The notes under the pieces are model-generated. The model searched no databases. It was not told the origin of the DNA and saw only the letters and a program-made list of their open reading frames with translations. Source: DASQPR01 sp963797605 (GTDB lineage: Bacteria; Actinomycetota; Actinomycetes; Mycobacteriales; Micromonosporaceae). Taken from it: a stretch of DNA of 64,000 bases. Position 1 is the first letter of the stretch; each line of letters begins with the position of its first letter. Of the stretch, positions 44,040 through 53,076 are shown one piece after another. The translations under genes were made by a program, and so were the position numbers. The stretch spans positions 806,001-870,000 of the forward strand of contig CAWCPX010000009.1 in the NCBI GenBank assembly GCA_963797605.1. The letters are read 5' to 3'.

Positions 44040-46994
44040 ATGCCCCCCATCGGCTCTCGCCGCACCCGCATTCTCGCCGCCTCCGCGGCCGTCATCGTCG
44101 CCGTCGGCACCGCCGCCGGGCTGCTGCTGCCGTCACTGGCTGCGGCGGATGCCATCGACGCCTGTTCCCCGACGCACGGCGCGATCGTCGCCGTCGACTT
44201 CGGACACTGGGCCGGTCCGATCGTCCGCGGCTGCGACGCCAGCCCGACGACAGGCATGAACCTGCTGCACAACGGCGGTTTCACGACCACCGGGACGCAG
44301 CACGACGGCCCCGGCTTCATCTGCCGCATCGGCAACGCCCAGTTCGACAACGGCACCGAATACCCGACGCCGGCCGACGAAGCCTGCGCCGCCACTCCCC
44401 CGGCGACCGCGTACTGGTCGTATTGGCTGGCGCTGCCCGGGCAGAGCACGTGGAGCTACAGCCCGTTGGGCGCTCTGTCCGACGTGCCGGTCGACGGCGA
44501 GGTCGAAGCGTGGACCTTCGGCGCGACCGACATCGGCGGCACCACCGGGCAACCCGACTTCACCCCTGATTCGGTCCGCACCGGCGGCGCCACCGTGACC
44601 CCGTCACCGTCGGCGTCTGAATCGACGCCGCCGACCGGACCCGCCCCGAAGGCGGATCTGACCGCGCTCACCGGGTATCTCCAGGCACAACTCACCGACG
44701 GTGACCACATGCTCGACCCCTACTTCGGCGGCGTCGACTACAACCACACCGCCGAGATCGGCGTCGACCTGGCCGCGCTCGGCACCGACGACGCCACACT
44801 CGCCCACATCGTCGACCTACCTGCGCGACAACATCGAGACCGCGATCTACCCGAACGGCACGACGAGCCCGCCCGATCCGTCCGTGGTCGGCAACATCGC
44901 GCTGCTCGTCGAGATCACCGGCGGCAACCCGCGCGACGTCGGCGGCAACGACCTGATCGCCGCCCTGACCGACAACGTCTGCACGGCCGCCGGCAGCCTG
45001 GGCAACTGCAACGACACCGGCGACTTCTACGGCACCTCGACGCCCGCGACGCAGGCCATCGGCGTGCTCGTGTTGGCCCGCGCCGGAGTGACCATGCCCG
45101 CCACGGCCGTCGCCGCGCTGGAGACGCTGCAGTGCGCCGACGGCGGTTTCGCCGGCGTGATGATCCGGGCCGGCGACTACTGCTTCCCCGAGAACGACGT
45201 CACCGGCCTGGTCGTCCAGGCACTGACGTCGGTGGGCGGCCACACCGACTCGCTCGCCGGAGCGAAGACGTGGCTGTTGGCGGCACAACAGAACGACGGC
45301 GGATTCTTCGCCTACGACGGCGCGGTCAACTCCGACACGCAGACCTCCGCACTGGACGCGACCGCGCTGCTGATGCTCGGTCAGACCGAAGCCGCGAACC
45401 GGGCGCTGACCTATGTGGTGTCACAGCAGCAGGCCGACGGCGGTTTCGCCGACGACACCACCACCGGCGGCTCCGACGTCTTCGGCACGCTGCCGGCCGT
45501 GCCCGCCGTCGCCGGCACCGACCTGGTCACGCTCAACCGTCCGCTGGACGGCGGCGGCACGCCCACCCAAACGCCGACACCGACACCGACGCCGACCGTG
45601 ACTCCGACACCGACCGTGACACCGACGCCCACGCCGACCGGCAGCACGCCACCACCAGGGAGGACGCCGGATCTGAAGACCGGCAGCGCCTACCTGGTCA
45701 AGAACACGAACCTCGTCGACGGCCACTACTACGCGCCGTTCGGTGGCGGCTTCGCCGACTGGGGCCTAACCATCGACGGCGCGTTCGCCCTGGCCGCGAC
45801 CGGTAACCAGAACGTCGCCCTGAAGAACATCGTCGACTACATGAACAGCCAAGGGGTGGACGGCAACCAGAGCAGCATCTCCGACTGGACCGGCATCGGC
45901 ACCGCGTTCGCCTCAGGCGGCTCGCTCGGCAAGGAAGCCCTGCTGGCCGAGATCGTCGGCGCGGACCCGCGTCACTTCAGCGGCCACGATCTGATCGCCG
46001 CCCTGGACGCGGCCGTCTGCCCGGCCGCGACGACGGGCAGCGATCTCAGTTGCGCCGCCGCCGGCAACTACACGTACGCGTCCTCGACCTTCTCGCAGGC
46101 GCTCGGGATCATGGCGCAGATGCGCGCCGGCGACGCGGCTCACGCGACCGCGCCGATCGCGTACCTGGAGAGCCTGCAGCACGCGACGGCGCGTTCCCGA
46201 GCCTGATCCCCGACAGCGGCGACAACGACGTCGACTCCACGGCCATGGCGCGTCATGGCACTCTCGCTGGTGCCGGGCGACACCGCCGCGACGGCCGTGA
46301 ACGCCGGCATCGCGTGGATCGCCGCCGCAGCAGGAACCCGACGGCGGCTTCCCCGGGGCGGCCGGCGACTCCGTGAACTCCGCCGCGCTCGCGATCCAGG
46401 GCCTGAGCTTGTCCGCGTCCGCCCATCGGACGCAGATCGCGAAGGCGCTGGCGTTCCTGGCCGGCCAGCAGAACAGCGACGGCGGATTCAACGTCGCCGC
46501 CGGTGGCCAGCGGGGATCCGACCTGCGCGCGTCAACGCAGGCCGTCGGGCGGCGCCGTCGGCACGTCCTTCGGCACGCTGAACATCGACCTGCGCACCGT
46601 GGTGACGCCGCCGACGGCCACCCCGACGCCGACGAAGACGCCGACGAAGACGCCGACACCGCAGCCGACCGTGACCGTCACCCGGACCCACAACACGACG
46701 ACGAACAGCACCGCGACGGCCACAGCCACAGCCACGGCGACCGTCACCGCGACAACGACCACGACACGCCCCGGCCGCAGCGTCAGCTCCGTCCACCGCC
46801 GCCACACCGCCACCCAGCGGCAGCCCCGGCAACATGGTCACCGGCGAGCGACGACGACGTCGGTGCCGACGATGCTGTGGTGGACCGTCGCCGCCGTCGC
46901 TCTCGTCGCCGCCGTCGTCATCGGCCTCTTGCTCGTGCGCCGACGCCGCCTCTACCCGGCCAACGGCAGGCACGCCACCGGAGCCAGCTCATGA
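44040..46994 (+). CDS. surface-anchored transcobalamin-like protein: beta-domain plus two alpha/alpha-barrel modules (frameshifted)
   Basis: A secreted protein of about 980 residues. Signal peptide: residues 1-36 (ends SLAAADA). A beta-domain resembling the transcobalamin C-terminal domain (DUF4430) spans ~37-180: TTGMNLLHNGGF, YWSYWLALPGQSTWSYSP and DGEVEAWTFGA. Two homologous alpha/alpha-toroid modules follow (~200-500 and ~540-850), each with GNDLIAAL/GHDLIAAL, a paired-Cys region and squalene-oxidase-type DGGF repeats. They are separated by a PT-repeat linker. A Thr/Pro/Ala stalk and a C-terminal membrane helix (MLWWTVAAVALVAAVVIG) with basic tail complete it. One-base shifts: near 44816, 46185, 46248, 46325 and 46550, with a probable compensating pair near 46765/46850. 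It follows the B12 riboswitch and overlaps the next gene (ATGA). Cobalamin binding is inferred. Confidence 0.8.
45556..45639 (+). repeat. PT-repeat coding tract
   Basis: Degenerate ACNCCG-type repeats encode a Thr-Pro linker between the two alpha/alpha modules. A similar tract (about 46605-46680) encodes PTK/PTP repeats before the membrane anchor. These are protein stalks. Confidence 0.75.
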
Positions 46995-47875
46995 GCCGGC
47001 GAATCGCACACGCACTCGCCGCACTCCTGATGGGCACCCTGGCCACCACCATCGCTGTGGGCTCACCCGCGCAGGCGTCCGCGAAACCCGTCGGCGACTG
47101 CACGACGACGTCCGGGGTGATCCTCGCTGTCGACTTCGGACACTGGGGCGGCCCGGTGCTGCGCGCTTGCGGCACCACCCCCACGACCGGATTCACACTG
47201 CTCAACGAGGGTGGCTGGCACACCACCGGCACCGGGCACGACGGCCCCGCCTTCATCTGCCGGATCGGCTACGACGGCTACCACGGCGGCACCCAGTACC
47301 CGACCTCGAAAGACGAGTCCTGCGTGCTCACGCCGCCGGCGTCCGCGTACTGGTCCTACTGGCACGCCGATCCGGGGCAGAACACGTGGAGCTACAGCCA
47401 GCTCGGAGCGATGAGCTATCGGCCGAAGCCCGGCAGCGTCGACCTGTGGAACTTCGGCGGCACGAACATCGCCGGCACGACCGGCTCCGGCATCCCGACG
47501 ATCAGCCCCAACAGCCTTCGAGCACACAACACCACACCCATCAGTGGTACGCATCCCAAGCCCACCGCCACCGCGAAACACACCGTGACCACGACGCCGA
47601 CCACGCCGGGAGCCCGTCCGGCGGCGACGGCGACCCACGGCGGCACCGCGAGCCCGACACGGTCCACCGCGCAGGGCCCCGGTGGTCTGACTATCTCGGG
47701 AGCACGGTCACCGTCCTCATCGGACATCGTCGACGCGCCGGCCATCGCGGCGCGGCACGCCAGCCGTGGATCGACCACACCGGCCATCGTCGCGCTGGTG
47801 ATCGTCGTGCTCCTCGCCGCTGCCGGAATCGTCGCGGTGCTGCGGCGGCCCCGCCGCGAACAGTCCGACCAGTGA
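46991..47875 (+). CDS. surface-anchored protein with transcobalamin-like beta-domain only
   Basis: A 294-residue protein. Signal peptide: ~1-31 (ALAALLMGTLATTIAVG...AQASA). One beta-domain follows (~32-160), strongly similar to that of the preceding protein: GVILAVDFGHWGGPVLRACG, TTGFTLLNEGGWHTTGTGHD, AFICRIGYDGY and YWSYWHADPGQNTWSYSQLGAM. After a Thr/Ala/Pro-rich stalk comes a C-terminal membrane helix (TPAIVALVIVVLLAAAGIVAVL) and a short basic tail, so the domain faces outward. It has no alpha-barrel. ATG 46991 overlaps the previous stop, and its own stop overlaps the EcfT start (GTGA). It is likely a second B12- or substrate-handling module handing ligand to the ECF transporter. Confidence 0.85.
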   Translation: MSRRIAHALAALLMGTLATTIAVGSPAQASAKPVGDCTTTSGVILAVDFGHWGGPVLRACGTTPTTGFTLLNEGGWHTTGTGHDGPAFICRIGYDGYHGGTQYPTSKDESCVLTPPASAYWSYWHADPGQNTWSYSQLGAMSYRPKPGSVDLWNFGGTNIAGTTGSGIPTISPNSLRAHNTTPISGTHPKPTATAKHTVTTTPTTPGARPAATATHGGTASPTRSTAQGPGGLTISGARSPSSSDIVDAPAIAARHASRGSTTPAIVALVIVVLLAAAGIVAVLRRPRREQSDQ

Positions 47876-49155
47876 CCGAACCCGTGGTGGCCGAGTCGCC
47901 GATGGTCGCAGCGACCCGGCCGCGAACAGGTCCGGCCCGGGGCCAGCGGCGGCTGCCACGGGAGCTTCACCCCGTCGCGTGGTGGTTGTGGGCGCTCGCG
48001 TTGGCGACCGCGGCCAGCCGTACCAGTAACCCACTGCTGTTGATGTTGATCTTCGCCGTGCTCGGTCTCGTAGTGTCGCTGCGGCGCACCACGGCGCCGT
48101 GGGCCCGCGCCTACCGCTACTACCTATTTCTCGCGCTGACCGTGATCGCGATCCGCATCGTGTTCCGGGCCGTCTTCGAGAGCGGCGTCACCCCGGCCGA
48201 TCACATTCTTTTCCGGCTGCCGCACATCCCGACCCCGGGGTGGTACGCCGGGATCCAGATCGGTGGCCCGGTGTCGCTGGAAGCCGTGCTGTCCGCCGGG
48301 ATCGACGGGATGCGGCTGGCCTGCCTGCTGTGTTGCATCGGCGCCGCGAACACGCTCGCGAACCCGAAACGGGCCCTGCGCGTGCTGCCGGGCGCGCTTT
48401 ACGAGCTGGGCGTCGCGGTGACCGTCGCGTTGTCGGTGGCACCGCAATTGGTCGAGAGCGTGCAGCGGGTCAACCGGGCTCGGCGGCTGCGCGGTGCGAG
48501 CGGGCGGGGCCTGCGTACGCTGCGGTCGATCGGGATCCCGGTGCTCCACGACGCGCTGGAACGGTCGCTGCGGCTGGCGGCCGGGATGGATTCTCGCGGC
48601 TACGGGCGCACCGGCACCGCCACGCGCGCGACCCGGCGATGGACGGCCACGTTGATGCTCGCCGGCATGGCCGGTCTGTGTCTCGGCGCGTACGGCCTGC
48701 TGGACACCACGGTGCCGCACCGGATCGGGATCCTCGGATTCGCCGCCGGCACCGCACTGTGCCTCTGCGGACTCGCGCTCGGCGGGCGGCGGGTCTCCCG
48801 CACCCGCTACCGGCCGGACCCGTGGCGAGGGCCGGAATGGGTCGTCGCCGGCTGCGGCATCCTCACCGCCGTCGTGTTGTGCCTGCATACCGGCTACGAC
48901 CCGGCCGCTCTCAATCCGGAGCTGTACCCGCTGTCATGGCCGACCCTGCCGCTTCTGCCGGCAGTCGCGATCCTCGTCGCCGCGGTAGCCGGGTTCGCCG
49001 CGCCACCACCGCCCATCGGCAGCACGCCTGCTCCCAGCTCGCCGATCGTCGGCTCCAGCACGTCCATCGCCAGCACGTCTATGACCAGCACGTCCATCTC
49101 CAGCTCCTCTATGGGGAGCATGTCCTTCGCCGGCGCGTCCGGAGTCAGCCGATGA
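47872..49155 (+). CDS. ecfT: ECF transporter transmembrane component EcfT
   Basis: A 427-residue membrane protein. It has EcfT-type hydrophobic helices and the two cytoplasmic Ala-Arg-Gly-like coupling motifs: RVNRARRLRGASGRG and RLAAGMDSRGYGR. These dock onto the ATPases. Extra C-terminal helices (to ~residue 385) are present. They are followed by a Ser/Thr/Met-rich tail (GSSTSIASTSMTSTSISSSS) not typical of the family. Together with the EcfA fusion and the S component downstream it forms a group I ECF importer. GTG start overlaps the previous stop; its own stop overlaps EcfA (ATGA). Confidence 0.88.
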   Translation: MTEPVVAESPMVAATRPRTGPARGQRRLPRELHPVAWWLWALALATAASRTSNPLLLMLIFAVLGLVVSLRRTTAPWARAYRYYLFLALTVIAIRIVFRAVFESGVTPADHILFRLPHIPTPGWYAGIQIGGPVSLEAVLSAGIDGMRLACLLCCIGAANTLANPKRALRVLPGALYELGVAVTVALSVAPQLVESVQRVNRARRLRGASGRGLRTLRSIGIPVLHDALERSLRLAAGMDSRGYGRTGTATRATRRWTATLMLAGMAGLCLGAYGLLDTTVPHRIGILGFAAGTALCLCGLALGGRRVSRTRYRPDPWRGPEWVVAGCGILTAVVLCLHTGYDPAALNPELYPLSWPTLPLLPAVAILVAAVAGFAAPPPPIGSTPAPSSPIVGSSTSIASTSMTSTSISSSSMGSMSFAGASGVSR

Positions 49156-50831
49156 TCCACTTCGACCACGTCGGCGTCGCGTACGACGGCGCGGACGTAC
49201 CGGTGCTGCGCGACATCGACCTGATGATCGAGGAGGGCGAGTTGTGCCTGGTCATCGGGCACACCGGGAGCGGCAAATCGACCCTGCTCGGCGCGATCAA
49301 CGGGCTCGTGCCGCACTTCACCGGCGGCACGCTGTTCGGCCGCGTCCTCGTCGACGGCCGTGACACGGCCGATTTCCCGCCACGCGAACTGGCCGACGTC
49401 GTCGGAATAGTCGGGCAGGACCCGGCGTCCGGGTTCGTCACCGACACCGTCGAAGAGGAACTCGCCTACACGATGGAGCAGCTCGCGATCGATCCGGCGG
49501 CGATGCGTACCCGGCTGGAAGAGACTCTTGATCTGCTCGGCATCGCCGACCTGCGCCATCGCGGCCTGCATACGCTCTCCGGCGGCCAGCAGCAGCGCGT
49601 TGCCATCGCGGCCGCGCTGACCGCGCACCCCCGGATCCTGGTGCTCGACGAACCCACGTCCGCGCTCGATCCGACCAGCGCCGAGGACGTGCTCGCCGCG
49701 ATCACCCGGCTCGTGCACGACCTCGGCGTCACCGTCGTGCTGGCCGAGCATCGTCTGGAGCGCGTCCTGCCGTACGCCGATCGGGTCGTCTACCTGCCCG
49801 GGGACGGCACCGTGACAGCCGGCGACCCGGCGACGATCCTGGCCGTCTCAGCGGTCGCGCCTCCCGTTGTCGAACTTGGACGCCTCGCGGGCTGGGAGCC
49901 GTTGCCGCTGTCGGTCCGCGACGCCCGCCGCCGGGCCGGGGGTCTCCGCGACCGGCTTCCGGCCGAACCCGCCGTCGCACACCGCGCCTCGCACATCGAC
50001 GAGGCGGCACCGGCTGCACTCCGAGCCGGAGGCATCATCGTCCGGTACGGGCCGGTGATCGCCGTACGCGACGTCGATCTGGACCTCTGGCCGGGCGAGA
50101 TCACGGCGCTGATGGGCCGCAACGGTTCCGGGAAGTCGTCGCTGCTGTGGGCGATGCAGGGTTCGGGCCGCCGTGCCGCCGGATCGGTAGGGGTCGCTGG
50201 CGCCGATCCGGGGAAACTGTCGGCCGCCGCGGCTCGTGAACTGGTCAGCCTGGTGCCGCAGACGCCCGCGGACCTGCTGTATCTCGACACGGTCGGCGCT
50301 GAACTCACCCGAACCGACCGTGATGCTCACGCCGGCCGCGTCGCTCGTGCCGACCGCGACGCTCACGCGGCTCGGGTCCGTCGCGGTGACCCTCCGACGG
50401 CGCGGGCGCTCCTTGACGACATCGCGCCGGGCATCCACGACGACACGCATCCACGCGACCTGTCCGCGGGGCAGCAACTCGCCCTGGTGCTCGCCGTGCA
50501 ACTGTCCGCCGCGCCGGCCGTCGTTCTGCTCGACGAACCCACCCGCGGTCTCGACTACCAGGCCAAAGCCGCGCTCACCGGCGTGCTCGACCGGCTCGCG
50601 TCGCGCGGTCATGCGATCGTCGTGGCCACGCACGACGTCGAATTCGCCACGCGTACCTGTGATCGCGTCGTGGTCATGGCCGAAGGCGACATCGTGAGCG
50701 ACGGACCGGCCGCGACCGTGCTGACCGCCTCGCCGACGTTCTCGCCGCAGGTCGCGAAGATCCTCGCACCGCTGCGCTACCTCACCGTCGCGCAGGTCGC
50801 CGGCGCACTCGATCGAGTGGATACCGCGTGA
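49152..50831 (+). CDS. ecfA: ECF transporter ATPase, fused EcfA-EcfA' (two ABC domains)
   Basis: A 559-residue protein with two complete ABC ATPase domains. First (~1-235): Walker A GHTGSGKST, GIVGQDPASGFVTDTVEEE (the Q-loop motif typical of EcfA), signature LSGGQQQRVAIAAAL, Walker B ILVLDEPTSALDP, and AEHRLERV. Second (~300-540): Walker A GRNGSGKSS, LVPQTPADLLYLDTV, the degenerate signature LSAGQQLALVLAVQL, Walker B VVLLDEPTRGLD, and ATHDVEF. It energises cobalamin or vitamin uptake through EcfT. A short duplicated DRDAHA motif lies near residue 390. ATGA/GTGA overlaps on both sides. Confidence 0.93.
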   Translation: MIHFDHVGVAYDGADVPVLRDIDLMIEEGELCLVIGHTGSGKSTLLGAINGLVPHFTGGTLFGRVLVDGRDTADFPPRELADVVGIVGQDPASGFVTDTVEEELAYTMEQLAIDPAAMRTRLEETLDLLGIADLRHRGLHTLSGGQQQRVAIAAALTAHPRILVLDEPTSALDPTSAEDVLAAITRLVHDLGVTVVLAEHRLERVLPYADRVVYLPGDGTVTAGDPATILAVSAVAPPVVELGRLAGWEPLPLSVRDARRRAGGLRDRLPAEPAVAHRASHIDEAAPAALRAGGIIVRYGPVIAVRDVDLDLWPGEITALMGRNGSGKSSLLWAMQGSGRRAAGSVGVAGADPGKLSAAAARELVSLVPQTPADLLYLDTVGAELTRTDRDAHAGRVARADRDAHAARVRRGDPPTARALLDDIAPGIHDDTHPRDLSAGQQLALVLAVQLSAAPAVVLLDEPTRGLDYQAKAALTGVLDRLASRGHAIVVATHDVEFATRTCDRVVVMAEGDIVSDGPAATVLTASPTFSPQVAKILAPLRYLTVAQVAGALDRVDTA

Positions 50832-51721
50832 ACGGCATCAAGACCGCCATCGCGATCCGAACGCGGTCGACCCTCACCATCGCGATGGCATCGTTCCTGG
50901 GATTCGTCGCGTTCCTGTGGCCGTTCGTGGTCGCCCCAGGCACGTTCGCCTCCACCGAGACACCGCCGCTGATGTTCGGCGTACTGCTGGTGCTGGTGCT
51001 GGCGGTCGTGTTCGCCGAGATCGCGGACGGCGGCATCGACGCGAAAGCTCTGGCCATGCTCGGCGTGCTCTCGGCCATCAATGCGGCACTCCGCCCGCTG
51101 GGCGCCGGGACGGCCGGGATCGAGACGGTGTTCTTCCTGCTCGTGCTAGCCGGCCGGGTGTTCGGAGCCGGGTTCGGGTTCGCGTTGGGCTGCACGTCAC
51201 TGTTCTCGTCGGCGCTGCTGACCGGCGGCGTCGGGCCGTGGATGCCCTACCAGATGTTCGGGTGCGCGTGGGTCGGCATGTTCGCGGGCCTGTTGCCGCA
51301 GATCAGAGGCAAGATCGAAATCCTGATGCTCGCCGGGTACGGGGCGGTCGCCGGCTACTTCTTCGGCTTCATGCTCAACCTCTCGTTCTGGCCGTTCTCG
51401 CTCGACCCGAGCAGTTCCATCGCCTACCGGCCCGGCCTCGGTTTCGCCGCGCAATGGCACCGCTACCTGCTGTTCGACGTCACCACGTCGCTCGGTTGGG
51501 ACACCGGCCGGGCGATCACCGACGTCGTGCTGATCCTCCTCGTCGGCCCGGCCGCGCTCGCCGCGTTCCGGCGAGCGGCCCGGCGCGCCAATTTCCGGCC
51601 GGCAGTCGCGTTCGTCCCGGGCATGCCAAGGGGGGCCCGGCAAGGCACGGATGCCCGGCAGCTCACGGGTGGTGGACGTTCCGGCGACCGAAGACCACGA
51701 TCACCGTCGCGACACCGATGA
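50828..51721 (+). CDS. ECF transporter S component, predicted cobalamin-specific
   Basis: A 297-residue membrane protein with about six hydrophobic helices: LTIAMASFLGFVAFLWPFVV, LMFGVLLVLVLAVVFAEIA, FFLLVLAGRVFGAGFGFALG, YQMFGCAWVGMFAGLLP, LAGYGAVAGYFFGFMLNLSF and AITDVVLILLVGPAALAAF. The S component binds the vitamin in the membrane and docks on EcfT/EcfA. Specificity for B12 is inferred from the riboswitch and the transcobalamin-like partners. The last ~40 residues (after FVPGMP) look like run-on sequence and overlap the convergent MFS gene by 59 bp, so the true end may be nearer 51640. Confidence 0.85.
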   Translation: MNGIKTAIAIRTRSTLTIAMASFLGFVAFLWPFVVAPGTFASTETPPLMFGVLLVLVLAVVFAEIADGGIDAKALAMLGVLSAINAALRPLGAGTAGIETVFFLLVLAGRVFGAGFGFALGCTSLFSSALLTGGVGPWMPYQMFGCAWVGMFAGLLPQIRGKIEILMLAGYGAVAGYFFGFMLNLSFWPFSLDPSSSIAYRPGLGFAAQWHRYLLFDVTTSLGWDTGRAITDVVLILLVGPAALAAFRRAARRANFRPAVAFVPGMPRGARQGTDARQLTGGGRSGDRRPRSPSRHR

Positions 51722-52880
51722 GCGCGACCAGCACCGCGAAGCTCTCACCGGCTCGGAGCAGGCCGTACGCCCGGGTCGCGACGCCCAGGCCGACGACGGG
51801 TAGCGAGATGCCCAGGTAGCAGATCACGAAGAACCCGGAGGCGGCGGCACTGCGGCGGCTCGGTTCGCTCGCGGAGGTGGCCCGCTCCAGGGCAGCGTGG
51901 AAACTCATGCCCTGGCCGACGCCGGCGATCAGGCCTCCGACCTCCAGCAGCGGGATCGATGACGTGTGCAGGCCGTACCCGACGATGATCATGCCCACAG
52001 TCAGCACACTCATCCCGGCCAGCACCGAGACCCGCGTGGACACGCGCGCGGTCGCGAGCTGGCCCACCGCGGACGCGGCGAACACGGAGAACACGACCAG
52101 GCCGGTGTCGATCGGTGCCCGCCAGCCGAGCAGATGCAGGAACGACGGCGTGACCGCGGTGAACAGGCCCAGCACCGCGAACCCGGCGAAGCCGACGAGT
52201 CCGGTGGCGTTCGCCTGGGCGAGCACCGCCCGCCAGGAAAGCGGCGTCACGATCGGCTCACGGACGCCGGCCTCGCGGTGCACCGTCTCCGGCACGACGG
52301 CGATCGCCAGCGCTGCGATGACGAGCAGCCCGACGTAGATGACGTAGATGACGCGCAGCGGATCGGCGACGTTCTGCAGGAGGATCCCGCCGACGAGAGG
52401 GCCCAGACCGAGGCCGCAGATCTGCGACATCGCGGCCACGAGCGCCGCGGTCGCCCCTCGACCGGGCGGTGCCGCGTCGGCGATCGCGGCAGTCGCGGTG
52501 CCGGTCACGATGCCCGCACTCAGACCGGACAGAAACCGCCCGACCAGCAGCAACGCCACGCCCGCGCCACCGTGCAGACTCTCCGCGATGATGAACACCA
52601 CGCTCGACACGGAGGACACACCCGCAGCCGCGAACAGCATCGGACGGCGTCCGACCACGTCCGATATCCGCCCGAACAGCAGCAGCGTCGCAAGCACGCC
52701 GGCTGCGTAGATGGCGAAGACGACCGTCTCCGTGAGCTGCCCGAACCCGAACTGGCGCTGGTAGTCGGGGTACAGCGGCGTCGGCAGCGTGGTGCCGAGC
52801 ATGATGACGAGGAAGACGTATGCCAGGAGCGTCGTCGGCCACAGCGCGGCCCGATAGGAAGCTGCCGTCGGTTCTGGCAC
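51663..52880 (-). CDS. MFS transporter
   Basis: A membrane protein of about 405 residues with 12 hydrophobic helices. The N-terminal motif A of drug/sugar MFS proteins is visible as LLFGRISDVVGRRPMLF (~residue 65-80). The LVGRFLSGLSAGIVTGTATAAIADAAPPGRG block follows. It is probably a proton-coupled exporter; the substrate is unknown. GTG 52880 (PEPTAASYRAAL) is chosen because the helix series begins soon after; the frame is open to 52991. It converges on the S component gene. The gap 52881-53076 shows no gene. Confidence 0.9.
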   Translation of the reverse strand: MPEPTAASYRAALWPTTLLAYVFLVIMLGTTLPTPLYPDYQRQFGFGQLTETVVFAIYAAGVLATLLLFGRISDVVGRRPMLFAAAGVSSVSSVVFIIAESLHGGAGVALLLVGRFLSGLSAGIVTGTATAAIADAAPPGRGATAALVAAMSQICGLGLGPLVGGILLQNVADPLRVIYVIYVGLLVIAALAIAVVPETVHREAGVREPIVTPLSWRAVLAQANATGLVGFAGFAVLGLFTAVTPSFLHLLGWRAPIDTGLVVFSVFAASAVGQLATARVSTRVSVLAGMSVLTVGMIIVGYGLHTSSIPLLEVGGLIAGVGQGMSFHAALERATSASEPSRRSAAASGFFVICYLGISLPVVGLGVATRAYGLLRAGESFAVLVALIGVATVIVVFGRRNVHHP

Positions 52881-53076
52881 CCCGCCAGTATGTCGGTCTG
52901 GTGGCGCCGCCCGCCTGCAAAAGGGCAAGCCACGCAGGTGGGACGAAGACTTGCCATCTCGGAAGGCGTTCGAACGCGAGCAGGCGTCCACCGCCCGGAT
53001 CGGGAGGGGCCAGAAGAGGGGTCATTACCTTGGCCAAACCACCGAACACCAACGATCATCGGCCCCGAAAGGCGTC

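Noticed and set aside
45556..46780. Short repeated units resembling a repeat array
   Set aside because: They are in-frame Thr-Pro and Thr-Ala codon repeats of protein stalks, with no constant repeat/unique spacer pattern of a CRISPR array.
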